DNA of 64,000 nucleotides. Source: Pseudomonas nitroreducens (GTDB lineage: Bacteria; Pseudomonadota; Gammaproteobacteria; Pseudomonadales; Pseudomonadaceae). The notes under the pieces were generated by a model that was not told the DNA's origin, ran no database searches, and saw only the letters and a list, made by a program, of their open reading frames with translations. This document shows positions 33,996 to 41,975 of this stretch, one piece after another. Position numbers and translations under genes: made by a program. The stretch spans positions 385,927-449,926 of the forward strand of contig NZ_JACHLI010000001.1 in assembly GCF_014204515.1 (NCBI RefSeq), written 5' to 3'. Numbering within the stretch: position 1 is the first letter of the stretch; each line of letters starts with the position of its first letter.

Positions 33996-34394
33996 ATGGG
34001 CTCCCGCAACGCAGTATCGCTTCGCCGCCTGCTCGCTAATTTCCTCCCCTGGTGGGGCACTCAGCTGAAGAAGTCCTGGCGTCGCCAGCAAGAATCCTAC
34101 CGGGCGTTTAGGGACTCCGGGGAAGCACTTCTGTGCATTGCGCTGTTCGCCCCGGTCGTGATCTTGATGCTGGCCATGTTCGGTTATGTCCTTGGCCAGG
34201 CAATCGGGGAGTTCGTCTACAGTGTCGGCGTGTTGGTGCTGGGCCGGCCTCCCTTTGACTACACCTTGACGATGCTGCGCGCCGTGGGGTCGCTCGTCAT
34301 GCTCGGTGGTCTTCTGCTGTTCCTTATGGTGTTCTTGATCGCCATCGGGCCACGCCCTTCGGAAATCGCCAAGGACATCTGCGATTTCCGATAA
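33996..34394 (+). CDS. Two-TM small membrane protein M11
   Basis: 132 residues, last of the cluster. L-L-A-N-F-L-P-W near residues 12-19 matches the motif of M1 and M4-M6. Helix 1 spans about 46-75 and helix 2 about 93-115. The end K-D-I-C-D-F-R matches the C-terminal signature. The ATG at 33996 follows GAGGA; an upstream TTG in frame is unlikely. A 72-base AT-richer gap after M10 suggests it may have its own promoter. The hipA promoter follows. Confidence 0.7.
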   Translation: MGSRNAVSLRRLLANFLPWWGTQLKKSWRRQQESYRAFRDSGEALLCIALFAPVVILMLAMFGYVLGQAIGEFVYSVGVLVLGRPPFDYTLTMLRAVGSLVMLGGLLLFLMVFLIAIGPRPSEIAKDICDFR

Positions 34395-34405
34395 TCCGCG
34401 CTTTG

Positions 34406-34434
34406 TTGCTGATTAGGTCGGGTTGAGATAGAAT
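34406..34434 (+). promoter_or_regulatory. Sigma-70 promoter for hipA
   Basis: TTGCTG (34406-34411) and TAGAAT (34429-34434) with a 17-base spacer, 36 bases before the hipA ATG. The predicted start site falls near 34441, inside the adjacent inverted repeat. Confidence 0.65.
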
Positions 34435-34463
34435 AACCAGCATTAAAGAGCTGATTGCTGGTT
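34435..34463. promoter_or_regulatory. Inverted repeat at the hipA start site (candidate operator)
   Basis: AACCAGCA (34435-34442) and TGCTGGTT (34456-34463) are perfect eight-base arms around a 13-base centre, placed over and just after the predicted transcription start. TTTTTT runs from 34462 to 34467. Since the left arm precedes the start site, a protein-binding operator for the HipB-like product is more likely than an RNA terminator. A terminator is possible if transcription enters from upstream. Confidence 0.5.
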
Positions 34464-34470
34464 TTTTACC

Positions 34471-35778
34471 ATGACCGAGCTTCTCACGATCCAGGCCTTT
34501 GTTGGCGGTGAATGGCGCGATGCCGCGAAGATGGCCGTGCTGAACCCTGCAAAGGTTGAGGAAGGCCGGGTAAGTGTTGGTTACGAGCTCGAGTACGGTC
34601 TCGACTTCCCGGATTCGATCTTCGAGCCTGCGTTAACCCTGAACATGCCGGTGTCGTTCAACACCGTGGATACCCTCGGTTATCCGGCTTTTGTCTACGA
34701 CATCATCCCCGCAGGAGCAGCCAGGAAGTCTCTGGAGGCACGTTTTGGCGGGGATAAGCCCGATGGCATGGACATGGAGTTCTTCCTGCTGCGCCGCTGC
34801 ACTCCGGCCCCCATCGGGAACCTGCGTGTGAAGGAGTCTGTGGAGTCTCTCGCTCCAGGCCTGGTGGAGGCCTTCACACGCCAGGAGGTTGTAGACAGAA
34901 CCAACGCCTTCCTCGAATACGCTTACGAAGCTGGCGCAGCACTCGGTGGAGCCACCGGGGCACAAGGTCAGGCTCCCAAACTGGTGATGACCGAAGGCCT
35001 CGATGGCGCGCTCTACGCCGATGCGATGATTCCCGACGAGCAGGTGGCACGCCATTGGCTCATCAAGTTTGCCCGCAACAAAGTGACTGAGCGTGACAAG
35101 GACATTCTGCGCACCGAGTACCACTACTACCGCGCCATTGCCGAGCTTGGGCTCGAAACTGTACCGGTGGATGGGCTGGCGCTGGAGGAGGGCAGGAACC
35201 CCAGCCTCTGGATGCCGCGCTTTGATCGCCGCGTTGTTGACGGCGGGGTGGAGCGCTTGCCGCTTGAGTCGGTGTACTCGGTTTGCAACGTGACTACTCC
35301 TGGTGCGTACATGCAGCACGAGGTCGTCATCCGGACGCTGGTGGCACACTGGCAGAACAACGGGCAAGGGGATGAGGTTGATGACCTGATCTTCGAGTAC
35401 GTTCGCCGCGACCTGCTCAACCGTATCCTGGGCAACTCCGACAACCATGGCCGGAACACGGCGATCATCCGTGAAGCTGAAAGATTCAGGCTGGCGCCGA
35501 TTTATGACCTCGCGCCAATGATCTTGGATGAAGAGGGCGTCACACGCGTGACCAAGTGGCACTACGAGCGCGTTGCTGCCCCGATGTGGGAGATGATTTG
35601 CGCAGAGCTTGGTGATTTAACCCAAGCCGATGTCCTGTACGGTCGCCTGGTTCAGGCCGCGCATGAATTTCGCGCGTTGCCTGACCTTCTCGCCGGCATT
35701 CCGGAGGGCATCCGCGCCGCCGCGTCCTTGCCTCTAAACAACCTCGATGCACGCCTTGCTGAATGGGGCCTGATATGA
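34471..35778 (+). CDS. hipA: HipA-family serine/threonine kinase toxin
   Basis: 435 residues, the usual length for HipA. HipA kinases phosphorylate targets such as aminoacyl-tRNA synthetases and cause growth arrest. Visible signatures are G-A-T-G-A-Q-G-Q-A-P-K (around 160, the Gly-rich/P-K loop region), W-L-I-K-F-A-R-N (ATP-site lysine strand), G-N-S-D-N-H-G-R-N (around 322-330, the catalytic N-x-D-x-H-x-x-N loop) and L-A-P-I-Y-D-L-A-P (around 343, the metal-binding Asp). All key residues look intact, so it should be active. The antitoxin-like gene follows, with an overlapping ATGA, in the reverse of the classical hipB-hipA order. It has its own promoter. Confidence 0.9.
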   Translation: MTELLTIQAFVGGEWRDAAKMAVLNPAKVEEGRVSVGYELEYGLDFPDSIFEPALTLNMPVSFNTVDTLGYPAFVYDIIPAGAARKSLEARFGGDKPDGMDMEFFLLRRCTPAPIGNLRVKESVESLAPGLVEAFTRQEVVDRTNAFLEYAYEAGAALGGATGAQGQAPKLVMTEGLDGALYADAMIPDEQVARHWLIKFARNKVTERDKDILRTEYHYYRAIAELGLETVPVDGLALEEGRNPSLWMPRFDRRVVDGGVERLPLESVYSVCNVTTPGAYMQHEVVIRTLVAHWQNNGQGDEVDDLIFEYVRRDLLNRILGNSDNHGRNTAIIREAERFRLAPIYDLAPMILDEEGVTRVTKWHYERVAAPMWEMICAELGDLTQADVLYGRLVQAAHEFRALPDLLAGIPEGIRAAASLPLNNLDARLAEWGLI

Positions 35779-36227
35779 AACAGCTTGACCCAATTGCACG
35801 CGCAACTCTGATCGAAGAGATCTGTCAGGGCCTTGCCATGGGAGCAGGTATTGGCGAGACGATACGCCGTCTGCGCGTAGAGGTTCTGGGAGTGGATCAG
35901 GGCACTTTCGCAGAGCTTTGTAAGATGTCGACCAGGGCGCTGTACGAGATCGAGAGTGACAAGGGGAATCCTCGGTTGGATACGCTCCTGCGCGTCATTC
36001 GTCCTTTCGGCCTGGGCATCCACTTCGGGCCGTCAAAGCCGACTTGGCTGCCACGAGGTACTATCCCTATTGCCGGCACCATGACTATTCCTAAGCCCCG
36101 CTACGAGGCTTTGGAGAAATCTAAGGCTACCCGCCGGGCACCTAAACGCGGTAAAAACCCGAAGCTGGTCAGAGCCAAGGCTGCGGCAGCTGCCAAACAA
36201 AAGCAGGACAGTGGCACCGCTGAGTAG
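35775..36227 (+). CDS. hipB: HipB-like helix-turn-helix antitoxin
   Basis: 150 residues. The segment from about 40 to 80 (F-A-E-L-C-K-M-S-T-R-A-L-Y-E-I-E-S-D-K-G-N-P) is a typical XRE-type helix-turn-helix, followed by the T-L-L-R-V-I-R-P-F-G-L repeat-helix common to HipB-like antitoxins. The C-terminal 50 residues are very basic (P-K-R-G-K-N-P-K and so on), longer than in classical HipB. It should bind and neutralise HipA and repress the operon, probably through the inverted repeat at 34435. I chose ATG 35775 (ATGA overlap with the hipA stop) over the in-frame ATG at 35763. Confidence 0.8.
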   Translation: MKQLDPIARATLIEEICQGLAMGAGIGETIRRLRVEVLGVDQGTFAELCKMSTRALYEIESDKGNPRLDTLLRVIRPFGLGIHFGPSKPTWLPRGTIPIAGTMTIPKPRYEALEKSKATRRAPKRGKNPKLVRAKAAAAAKQKQDSGTAE

Positions 36228-36263
36228 CAGTGCCCATCACTCGAATCGACGGAACGGCGTTAC

Positions 36264-36551
36264 ATGGCGAATTCGCGCTACAACCTCAGTGCTGCCTGGA
36301 AGTACCTGCTGAGCATCAAGCCGGGCGATGGCGGCTACTACGGCTTCGACGAGTTCTTCGAAAACCGGGGTGACAAGAACGCGGCCAAGTACCTGCAGTG
36401 CGAGATCAACGCTGAGGGCCTCGCTTGCCTGTACTGCGATGATTTCTTCCTCGAAGAAATTGACCGCAAAAAGACCGCCGAGGCAAAGAAAGTCCTGGCT
36501 TCCGTTTTCGACGATATTGTTGCCCGGCGTGGCGAGTGGAGTGACTGCTGA
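36264..36551 (+). CDS. Small unknown protein
   Basis: 95 residues, acidic/aromatic, no signal peptide. It has a C-x-x-C-D-D-F-F-L-E-E-I run near the middle with few other features. It lies between the hipA/hipB pair and A3, 35 bases before A3, and may be the first gene of the A3-A5 transcript. Not recognised. Confidence 0.6.
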   Translation: MANSRYNLSAAWKYLLSIKPGDGGYYGFDEFFENRGDKNAAKYLQCEINAEGLACLYCDDFFLEEIDRKKTAEAKKVLASVFDDIVARRGEWSDC

Positions 36552-36586
36552 TGACCCGCGCCATTAGAAACTGATCGGAGAACACG

Positions 36587-38287
36587 GTGAGCACATCTTT
36601 CCCCGGCCTCCAGGCTTATAAGTCCGTTCTGATAGCCCGCGTTATGCGAGCAACCTTTGGTCAATGGCGAGAGCCTGACGCGGAGCAGTTGGCTGCCGTT
36701 TCGGCAATCGAGCTGGAGGCCTTGGGGGCCGCCTACGTGTGTACTGCCCTGTACGGGGAGCAACATCTCTTTCGGCCGCTTCGTAAGCGGCTGGCCGGCG
36801 CAAAGGTGACCCTCGAACGAAGGGGTTCCAGCCTTTTTGCCAGCACAGCTATGGGTGGCGCTGAGGTACCAATCGTTGCAGATCTCGGGCTGTTCTCCGC
36901 CTGCAATACGGAAGGCGCGCTCGAAATCCTCCGAGCCATCCAGTTCGACAACGGGGTGAACTTGCTGGATGAGGGCCCATGGAGCCTCTTCCTAGGCCAG
37001 GCATCACCGTGGGAGCTGGAAGCACTCTCCAGTGATTGGCGGCCCCGGCTGCCCCATCTGCGCGTGAGCGGAGTCGTTTGGTACAACGAACTGCTGGAAG
37101 CTCTTTTGCGTTGTGGTGAGCGTCCTGGGGCCTCTCCCGAGTGGTTCGAGGACATCCTGTGCTTTGCCGACGCCGAGATCGTCGAGCGATCTGAGGGTAT
37201 GCTGCAGCCGTACCGGCCCGTATTCCAGTACTGGGATGAGAGCAATTTCTGGGATATGGACGATCTTTCCTCTGAGTCGCAGGCCTTCCGCGCCAGCGGC
37301 CTGGAATACCCGGATTGGGTTGACGCACAGCTTGCCACGATGAAGGGCGTGCGCTACGGCGTTATCCCCGTCGGACGAGAAAGTGACGTCATCGACGAAG
37401 TGCTCATGAGCAATTTCCTAACCGCTACGCAGCGCAGGGGAGACCTCGACCTCGAACTCAACTCAGGCGCCAGTGCCGGCAAGAAGGTTCTGTGTCGAAC
37501 CACTACGGGCTATCTGGCCGGGTTCCGGAGGATGTGCGAGCTTGAGGCAAAGCAGTACGACCTGGAGCTGGAGATGTACTTCCCCAGGAAGATCCTCGCT
37601 GCAAAGTCCCGTGATCCTGGGGTCGTGAAGCCTCAGCCATGCGAGCTAGCGATCCAGGCGTTCGATGACTACATGCATATGCTCTACACCAGGTGGCTTT
37701 TCCCGGCACAGGCGGAAAGCTTTCCGAACACATTGCCAACTGAATTCTACCGGGCCTACAAAAGGTCGCTTGAGGGCGGCCCGGTGCCCGAGTGGAAGGC
37801 GCAGCTGCTGTCGAAAACCATCGGGATGCACGGCTCCGAGCTGATCGTTGGTAAGTCATTTTCTTGGGCGTCGGGGATTCCTGATGTCACCGAGGAGTTT
37901 TACTTCAGCGCTGGGACACGCATTGTGTTCTCCGATGCGCCAGCGACCATGGCGGGGGGAATGAAGGTGGTCGACGGCCTCCTGGATCGTGGCTGGTGCG
38001 GGATATCTCTGGATGGCGTCGAGTCGGATGCTGAGTACCCAGAGCTGCTGTCCATTCTCCTGGAGGCTCACGCGGCCGGCGAGCTGAGCAAACCAACCGG
38101 GCGCGTGGCTAGCGCTGGTGCCTTGCTTCGCCGCCTTGGCCCTGATGAGCTGATGGCCGGGCCGAAGACAGATGCTCTCTGGCATGTGGTGTTCGCCTTG
38201 TTCGGTTCCGAGCCCCTAATCCCGTTTGTTGCCAACCTGCCTGATGCCATTCAGACCCAGATGGCAGCTGATCTACTAGTCATATAA
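36587..38287 (+). CDS. Family A large paralogue A3 (unknown function)
   Basis: 566 residues, GTG start after GGAG. It aligns with A1/A2 at A-Y-V-C-T-A-L-Y-G-E-Q-H-L, at E-W-F-E-D-I-L-C-F-A-D-A-E-I, at K-V-L-C-R-T-T-T-G-Y-L, and at the C-terminal A-L-F-G-S-E-P-L-I-P-F-V. It is closest to A4, with which it shares N-L-L/Q-I-L-D-E-G-P-W-S, F-G-S-E-P-L and the Q-x-x-M-A-A-D end. The tail is L-L-V-I, without the acidic penultimate residue. It lies 11 kb from the main run, so family A occurs in two separate clusters. Function unknown. Confidence 0.9.
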   Translation: MSTSFPGLQAYKSVLIARVMRATFGQWREPDAEQLAAVSAIELEALGAAYVCTALYGEQHLFRPLRKRLAGAKVTLERRGSSLFASTAMGGAEVPIVADLGLFSACNTEGALEILRAIQFDNGVNLLDEGPWSLFLGQASPWELEALSSDWRPRLPHLRVSGVVWYNELLEALLRCGERPGASPEWFEDILCFADAEIVERSEGMLQPYRPVFQYWDESNFWDMDDLSSESQAFRASGLEYPDWVDAQLATMKGVRYGVIPVGRESDVIDEVLMSNFLTATQRRGDLDLELNSGASAGKKVLCRTTTGYLAGFRRMCELEAKQYDLELEMYFPRKILAAKSRDPGVVKPQPCELAIQAFDDYMHMLYTRWLFPAQAESFPNTLPTEFYRAYKRSLEGGPVPEWKAQLLSKTIGMHGSELIVGKSFSWASGIPDVTEEFYFSAGTRIVFSDAPATMAGGMKVVDGLLDRGWCGISLDGVESDAEYPELLSILLEAHAAGELSKPTGRVASAGALLRRLGPDELMAGPKTDALWHVVFALFGSEPLIPFVANLPDAIQTQMAADLLVI

Positions 38288-38291
38288 GTTC

Positions 38292-38307
38292 GCAATTTCG
38301 GACAAAT
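38292..38307. promoter_or_regulatory. GCAATTT-type element before A4
   Basis: GCAATTTCGGACAAAT resembles the elements at 18082 and 23889 (AATTT, then C/G-rich centre, then CAAAT). It lies 31 bases before the A4 start in a 50-base gap. A shared promoter or operator element is possible. Confidence 0.35.
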
Positions 38308-38337
38308 TCACTGCCTTTCCGGCGTAGGACTTCCAGC

Positions 38338-40044
38338 ATGAGCTACAACCTCCCAGGCCTCGATGCCTTCCTCAAGAGCGAGAGCGAGCGCGTCAATCAC
38401 GCTCTAAGCTCCGGCTGGGAGAATCCCAAGGTGCCTATCTACTCGACCTTGGCGAATGTGGAGCCCGAAGGTTTGGCTGCAGCCTATGTCTTCACCGCGA
38501 CAATTGGTGATACCGCTGTCCTGGAGCTGATCCGCATACGCCTTGATGGGGCGCAGGTTCGTCTGGAGCACAGGGATGGGAAGACCTACTGCAGCTCCAT
38601 ACACGGCGAAACCACGCTTCGCGCAGCCGCTTACAGGCCGTTCTTCACCGTTGATGGCCCGGCTGCCATGGAAACGCTGTGCATGATCCAGCAGGACACT
38701 GGCGTCCAGATCCTAGATGAGGGCCCTTGGTCTTTCCTGTTCCGCCAGGCCGGCGACGGCTTCATGCAGACTTACTCCGTGCTCAACCCGGAAGGCCTCC
38801 TGCTGCCTCATCTGCGCGCCGACAAGACCATCGGCAACTCGGAGCTGCTGCGGGCGCTAAAACGTCGTGGCAAAGCTCCTGGGGCGTCTGCTGAATGGTT
38901 CGAGGACATCCTCTGCCTGGCCGACCCAGAGATGATCGCTGAGTCCGGCGGCGAGCTGCTCCCGTACAGGACGTTCTTCGACTGCGACGGTGGCAACGGG
39001 ATGCGCCCAGTAGCGTCTCTTTGCAAGGAGTCGCCAGCCTTCCGCGAGAGCGGCCTGAATTTCGAGGAGTGGATGCTTCGGGAGTTCAGCCAGATCGATT
39101 TTTTCAAGATTGGGCTGGAGCCTGAAGGTCGTTCCCCAGACATCATCGACAAAGTCCTCATTGATACCTTCCTGACCCCGGCCCAAAGAAGAGGGGAGCA
39201 GCTGGTGGCTCAGCAAGCTGGCACCGTCCTGTGCCGTACCAAGGTGCAGTACTTGGAGCGGTTTGCCGCCGACAGACCGAAAAAGCTTAAGCACGTGGTT
39301 GAAAAGGTCAGGTTATACGCTCCGCTGGCTATCTTGGCTGCCAAGTCGCGCGACCCCAAGATGAAGCACTTTCAGAATGACGCCATCAATCAGTTCCATC
39401 CCTGGCGCACGGCAGCTCCTACGTTCATGAAAGAGCTCTATGAGGTTAGCGTCGGGCTTCGACAGGAAAACTGGTTAGCTTTTTCGCTCCCTTCCCACTT
39501 TTACGAGACCTATCAGCTGGCACTCCAGCGGCAGGGGCAAATCAGTGAGTGGCAAGCCCACCTGCTTCGTAACGTGATCGGCACTCCGAACACTGAGTTT
39601 CTGATCCAAAAGTACTTCCAGGGCCCCAGTCAGCAGGACAGGCAGAAATCTGAGATGACGTTCTGTCCTGGAACCGATCTTATGTTTGGGAATATCCCTC
39701 ACACCATGGCCTGTGGCATGGATGAGGTTGATGCCTTGCTGAAGCGAGCGACCGGAGTGTTGAACATCGAAGGTGTAAGCTCTGACTTGAGTCTGCCTGA
39801 CCTGCTTGCTCTGATGGTGGCGATGTACCTGGACGGAAGGGTGGAGTCACGGGCAGCTAAAGCGGTCGTCGTGGGGGCCCTGATGCGCTCACACGGATTC
39901 GATACCCTACTGCCTTTGCTCAAGGCCCCTGAGGAATGGCATTCAGCCTACGTGGTCTTCGGAAGCGAACCGCTTCTTCCGTTTGTCTCCAACCTGCCTG
40001 AATCCCTGCAGACGGTTATGGCTGCAGACACCTTTAACCTCTAG
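38338..40044 (+). CDS. Family A large paralogue A4 (unknown function)
   Basis: 568 residues, ATG start. Landmarks are A-Y-V-F-T-A-T-I-G-D-T-A-V-L, E-W-F-E-D-I-L-C-L-A-D-P-E-M, T-V-L-C-R-T-K-V-Q-Y-L and V-F-G-S-E-P-L-L-P-F-V; the tail is T-F-N-L. Among family A proteins it is nearest A3, and the two probably arose by a local duplication. It is preceded by a GCAATTT-type element at 38292. No catalytic motif, signal peptide or membrane helix is evident. Confidence 0.9.
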   Translation: MSYNLPGLDAFLKSESERVNHALSSGWENPKVPIYSTLANVEPEGLAAAYVFTATIGDTAVLELIRIRLDGAQVRLEHRDGKTYCSSIHGETTLRAAAYRPFFTVDGPAAMETLCMIQQDTGVQILDEGPWSFLFRQAGDGFMQTYSVLNPEGLLLPHLRADKTIGNSELLRALKRRGKAPGASAEWFEDILCLADPEMIAESGGELLPYRTFFDCDGGNGMRPVASLCKESPAFRESGLNFEEWMLREFSQIDFFKIGLEPEGRSPDIIDKVLIDTFLTPAQRRGEQLVAQQAGTVLCRTKVQYLERFAADRPKKLKHVVEKVRLYAPLAILAAKSRDPKMKHFQNDAINQFHPWRTAAPTFMKELYEVSVGLRQENWLAFSLPSHFYETYQLALQRQGQISEWQAHLLRNVIGTPNTEFLIQKYFQGPSQQDRQKSEMTFCPGTDLMFGNIPHTMACGMDEVDALLKRATGVLNIEGVSSDLSLPDLLALMVAMYLDGRVESRAAKAVVVGALMRSHGFDTLLPLLKAPEEWHSAYVVFGSEPLLPFVSNLPESLQTVMAADTFNL

Positions 40045-40075
40045 CCCTACATTTAAGACTTAAAGGTTAAGTTCG

Positions 40076-41818
40076 ATGACAGCATCATCTGACGCGTGGG
40101 TTAAGGCGAAGCAGTTTATGTTCGCGCCATTCACTGACTGTCACCTTACCGGGACATACCTTCAGATTTTGGACACGTTAAGTCCTATGGAGATCGCCCA
40201 TACCCTGGTGATATCAGCTGCCCGTGGCCAAGTCGACATCCTTCGTGAGTGCTGCCGTAGGCTTGAGGGAATACCTGTAGAGATCGAGTACCGTCAGGAG
40301 CGTAGGCAGAGCTTGGCCTGGTACGTAACTCCTATGGGGGCTCAGAAGATTCACAATGGCGAGATAGACCATAACCTTGGCTCTCTGCGTTCCCCTATGG
40401 AGCTTAAAGAGATCTTAGGGCTGCTTCGCAGGCGAGGTAGCGAGCTTTCGATCAATAGCCCCTGGTGCACATTCTTGTTCGGCCGGAGTGCTGACAACCT
40501 TGCTCATCATGCCCCAATGGATTCCCGGCATTTGGCCCGAGGGATCAGTCTTCCCGTGGTGCGTGACGGAGGGGTTGGGACAGTAGAGGCGCTTGATGTC
40601 TTGCTCGATCTTTCTCAGGGGGCCGACTGGGGCTATTACGAACCCATGCTCTGCTGGGCCACACCGGAGATGATTCAGCGGTACCCTGAATCACTGCTTC
40701 CCTACCAGAAGGTGTTCAGCGGGCGATTGCTGCCCGGCGTCGTGCTCGAGGGTACTTACCATGATGGTGGGTATGATTTTCTGCCAATGGCGCGTTTGGA
40801 GGAGGCTGGAGCCTCTGAGGGAGATAGGGAAGGGCTTCCATTTGAAAAGTGGTGCCAGAAAGCCGTCGAGAGTTTCACCTACATCCACTGTGGTGTGCAG
40901 TGCATTGGGCGAGACCAGGATGTGGTTGATTGCTTGCTCTTCGATACCTTCATCCCTGATCTTGTTCGGATTGGTTTTAACTGGCCTGTCGGGCTGACTC
41001 TCTGCCGAACGGCCCTTTCGTTCCTGGGAGGTTTGGGGCGCCTGGAAGGCACAACCAGTGAGGGGACGTCCGAGGGGGCAACTGGGCTGATCAATTACTT
41101 CCCCGTGTGCATGACGGCATGTCGACTTGTCCCTGCACTCGGAAACGATCTGGTAAAGCAGGACAGGTTCCGGCTAAAGGACACGCACGATACGGTTGAG
41201 CGGTTTCTGACAAGCTTCTACTGGAATGATGCTCCGGTCGAGTTCAGCAGGCCGAAAATGCCTCAGGTGGTTCTGCAGTCCATGGTTAACCGGGTGATAC
41301 AGCAAGAGCTGTCGGTTTCCGATGTGATTTCACTGAAGAAGTTCGGTGTAGACCTTTCGGGGGCCATAGCACAGGTCGACTCGGTACTCCTGGGGTACAA
41401 CGACTTCGATAATCGCCAGGATGGCTTGCCAGTTTTCGCCTCACTGGAGGTGATGACCAATGATGCCGAGGATCGGATTCAAGACCTGATCCAGATTGGC
41501 TGCCTGGCTGTTTCAAAGGCGGATGGCCCAATCCTGATCAACGGTGTGCCTTCGACGACTGGGCCGCTTCGTGTGCTCCGGGGGCTGTGCAGTCATGAGA
41601 GACCCGTGAAGCCTCATCTAGCAGGGGCTTGCTCATGGATTGGATACGCGAGTGTGGCACTCCACCTTGGCCCTGAAGAGCTGTTGTCGGTTGTTGCTGT
41701 TGAGGAAGACTGGCGCCAGCTCCTGGCTGTGTTCGGCGCCGGGCCACTCCTGGACTACCACGACCAGGTACCTGAGGACGTGCTGACCCAGCTAGCTGCC
41801 GACGTGCTGGACTTCTGA
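40076..41818 (+). CDS. Family A large paralogue A5 (unknown function)
   Basis: 580 residues, ATG start. It has A-A-R-G-Q-V-D-I-L in the first block, G-Y-Y-E-P-M-L-C-W-A-T-P-E-M-I in the second, L-T-L-C-R-T-A-L-S-F-L in the third, and V-F-G-A-G-P-L-L-D-Y near the end; the tail is V-L-D-F. In the second block it is closer to A1/A2 (W-A-T/A-P-E-M) than to A3/A4. A TTTAAG-A-CTTAAA palindrome (40052-40064) lies just upstream, and an 18-bp palindrome lies directly after the stop codon. Codon usage is slightly more A/T-rich at its start than in A4. Confidence 0.9.
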   Translation: MTASSDAWVKAKQFMFAPFTDCHLTGTYLQILDTLSPMEIAHTLVISAARGQVDILRECCRRLEGIPVEIEYRQERRQSLAWYVTPMGAQKIHNGEIDHNLGSLRSPMELKEILGLLRRRGSELSINSPWCTFLFGRSADNLAHHAPMDSRHLARGISLPVVRDGGVGTVEALDVLLDLSQGADWGYYEPMLCWATPEMIQRYPESLLPYQKVFSGRLLPGVVLEGTYHDGGYDFLPMARLEEAGASEGDREGLPFEKWCQKAVESFTYIHCGVQCIGRDQDVVDCLLFDTFIPDLVRIGFNWPVGLTLCRTALSFLGGLGRLEGTTSEGTSEGATGLINYFPVCMTACRLVPALGNDLVKQDRFRLKDTHDTVERFLTSFYWNDAPVEFSRPKMPQVVLQSMVNRVIQQELSVSDVISLKKFGVDLSGAIAQVDSVLLGYNDFDNRQDGLPVFASLEVMTNDAEDRIQDLIQIGCLAVSKADGPILINGVPSTTGPLRVLRGLCSHERPVKPHLAGACSWIGYASVALHLGPEELLSVVAVEEDWRQLLAVFGAGPLLDYHDQVPEDVLTQLAADVLDF

Positions 41819-41820
41819 CT

Positions 41821-41867
41821 GTCGGCCTATAGGCCGACATATCGGCGCTGGCTGTATGCCTATAGGC
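41821..41867. promoter_or_regulatory. Two palindromes with core GCCTATAGGC
   Basis: GTCGGCCTATAGGCCGAC (41821-41838) is a perfect 18-bp palindrome. The core GCCTATAGGC recurs at 41858-41867, centre to centre 33 bp away, about three helical turns. No T run follows, so a terminator is unlikely. The arrangement suits a dimeric regulator or other binding protein acting on the gene at 41976. Confidence 0.5.
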
Positions 41868-41975
41868 CTACATTTGCATCATCGCAATTTGCTATGGCGC
41901 GGGTGCCAGGCGTGGCAAAAAGCCGCCGGCTCTGGGAGTATCCGCCCCTTGTTGTCTAGAGACGAAGGAGCGCAG

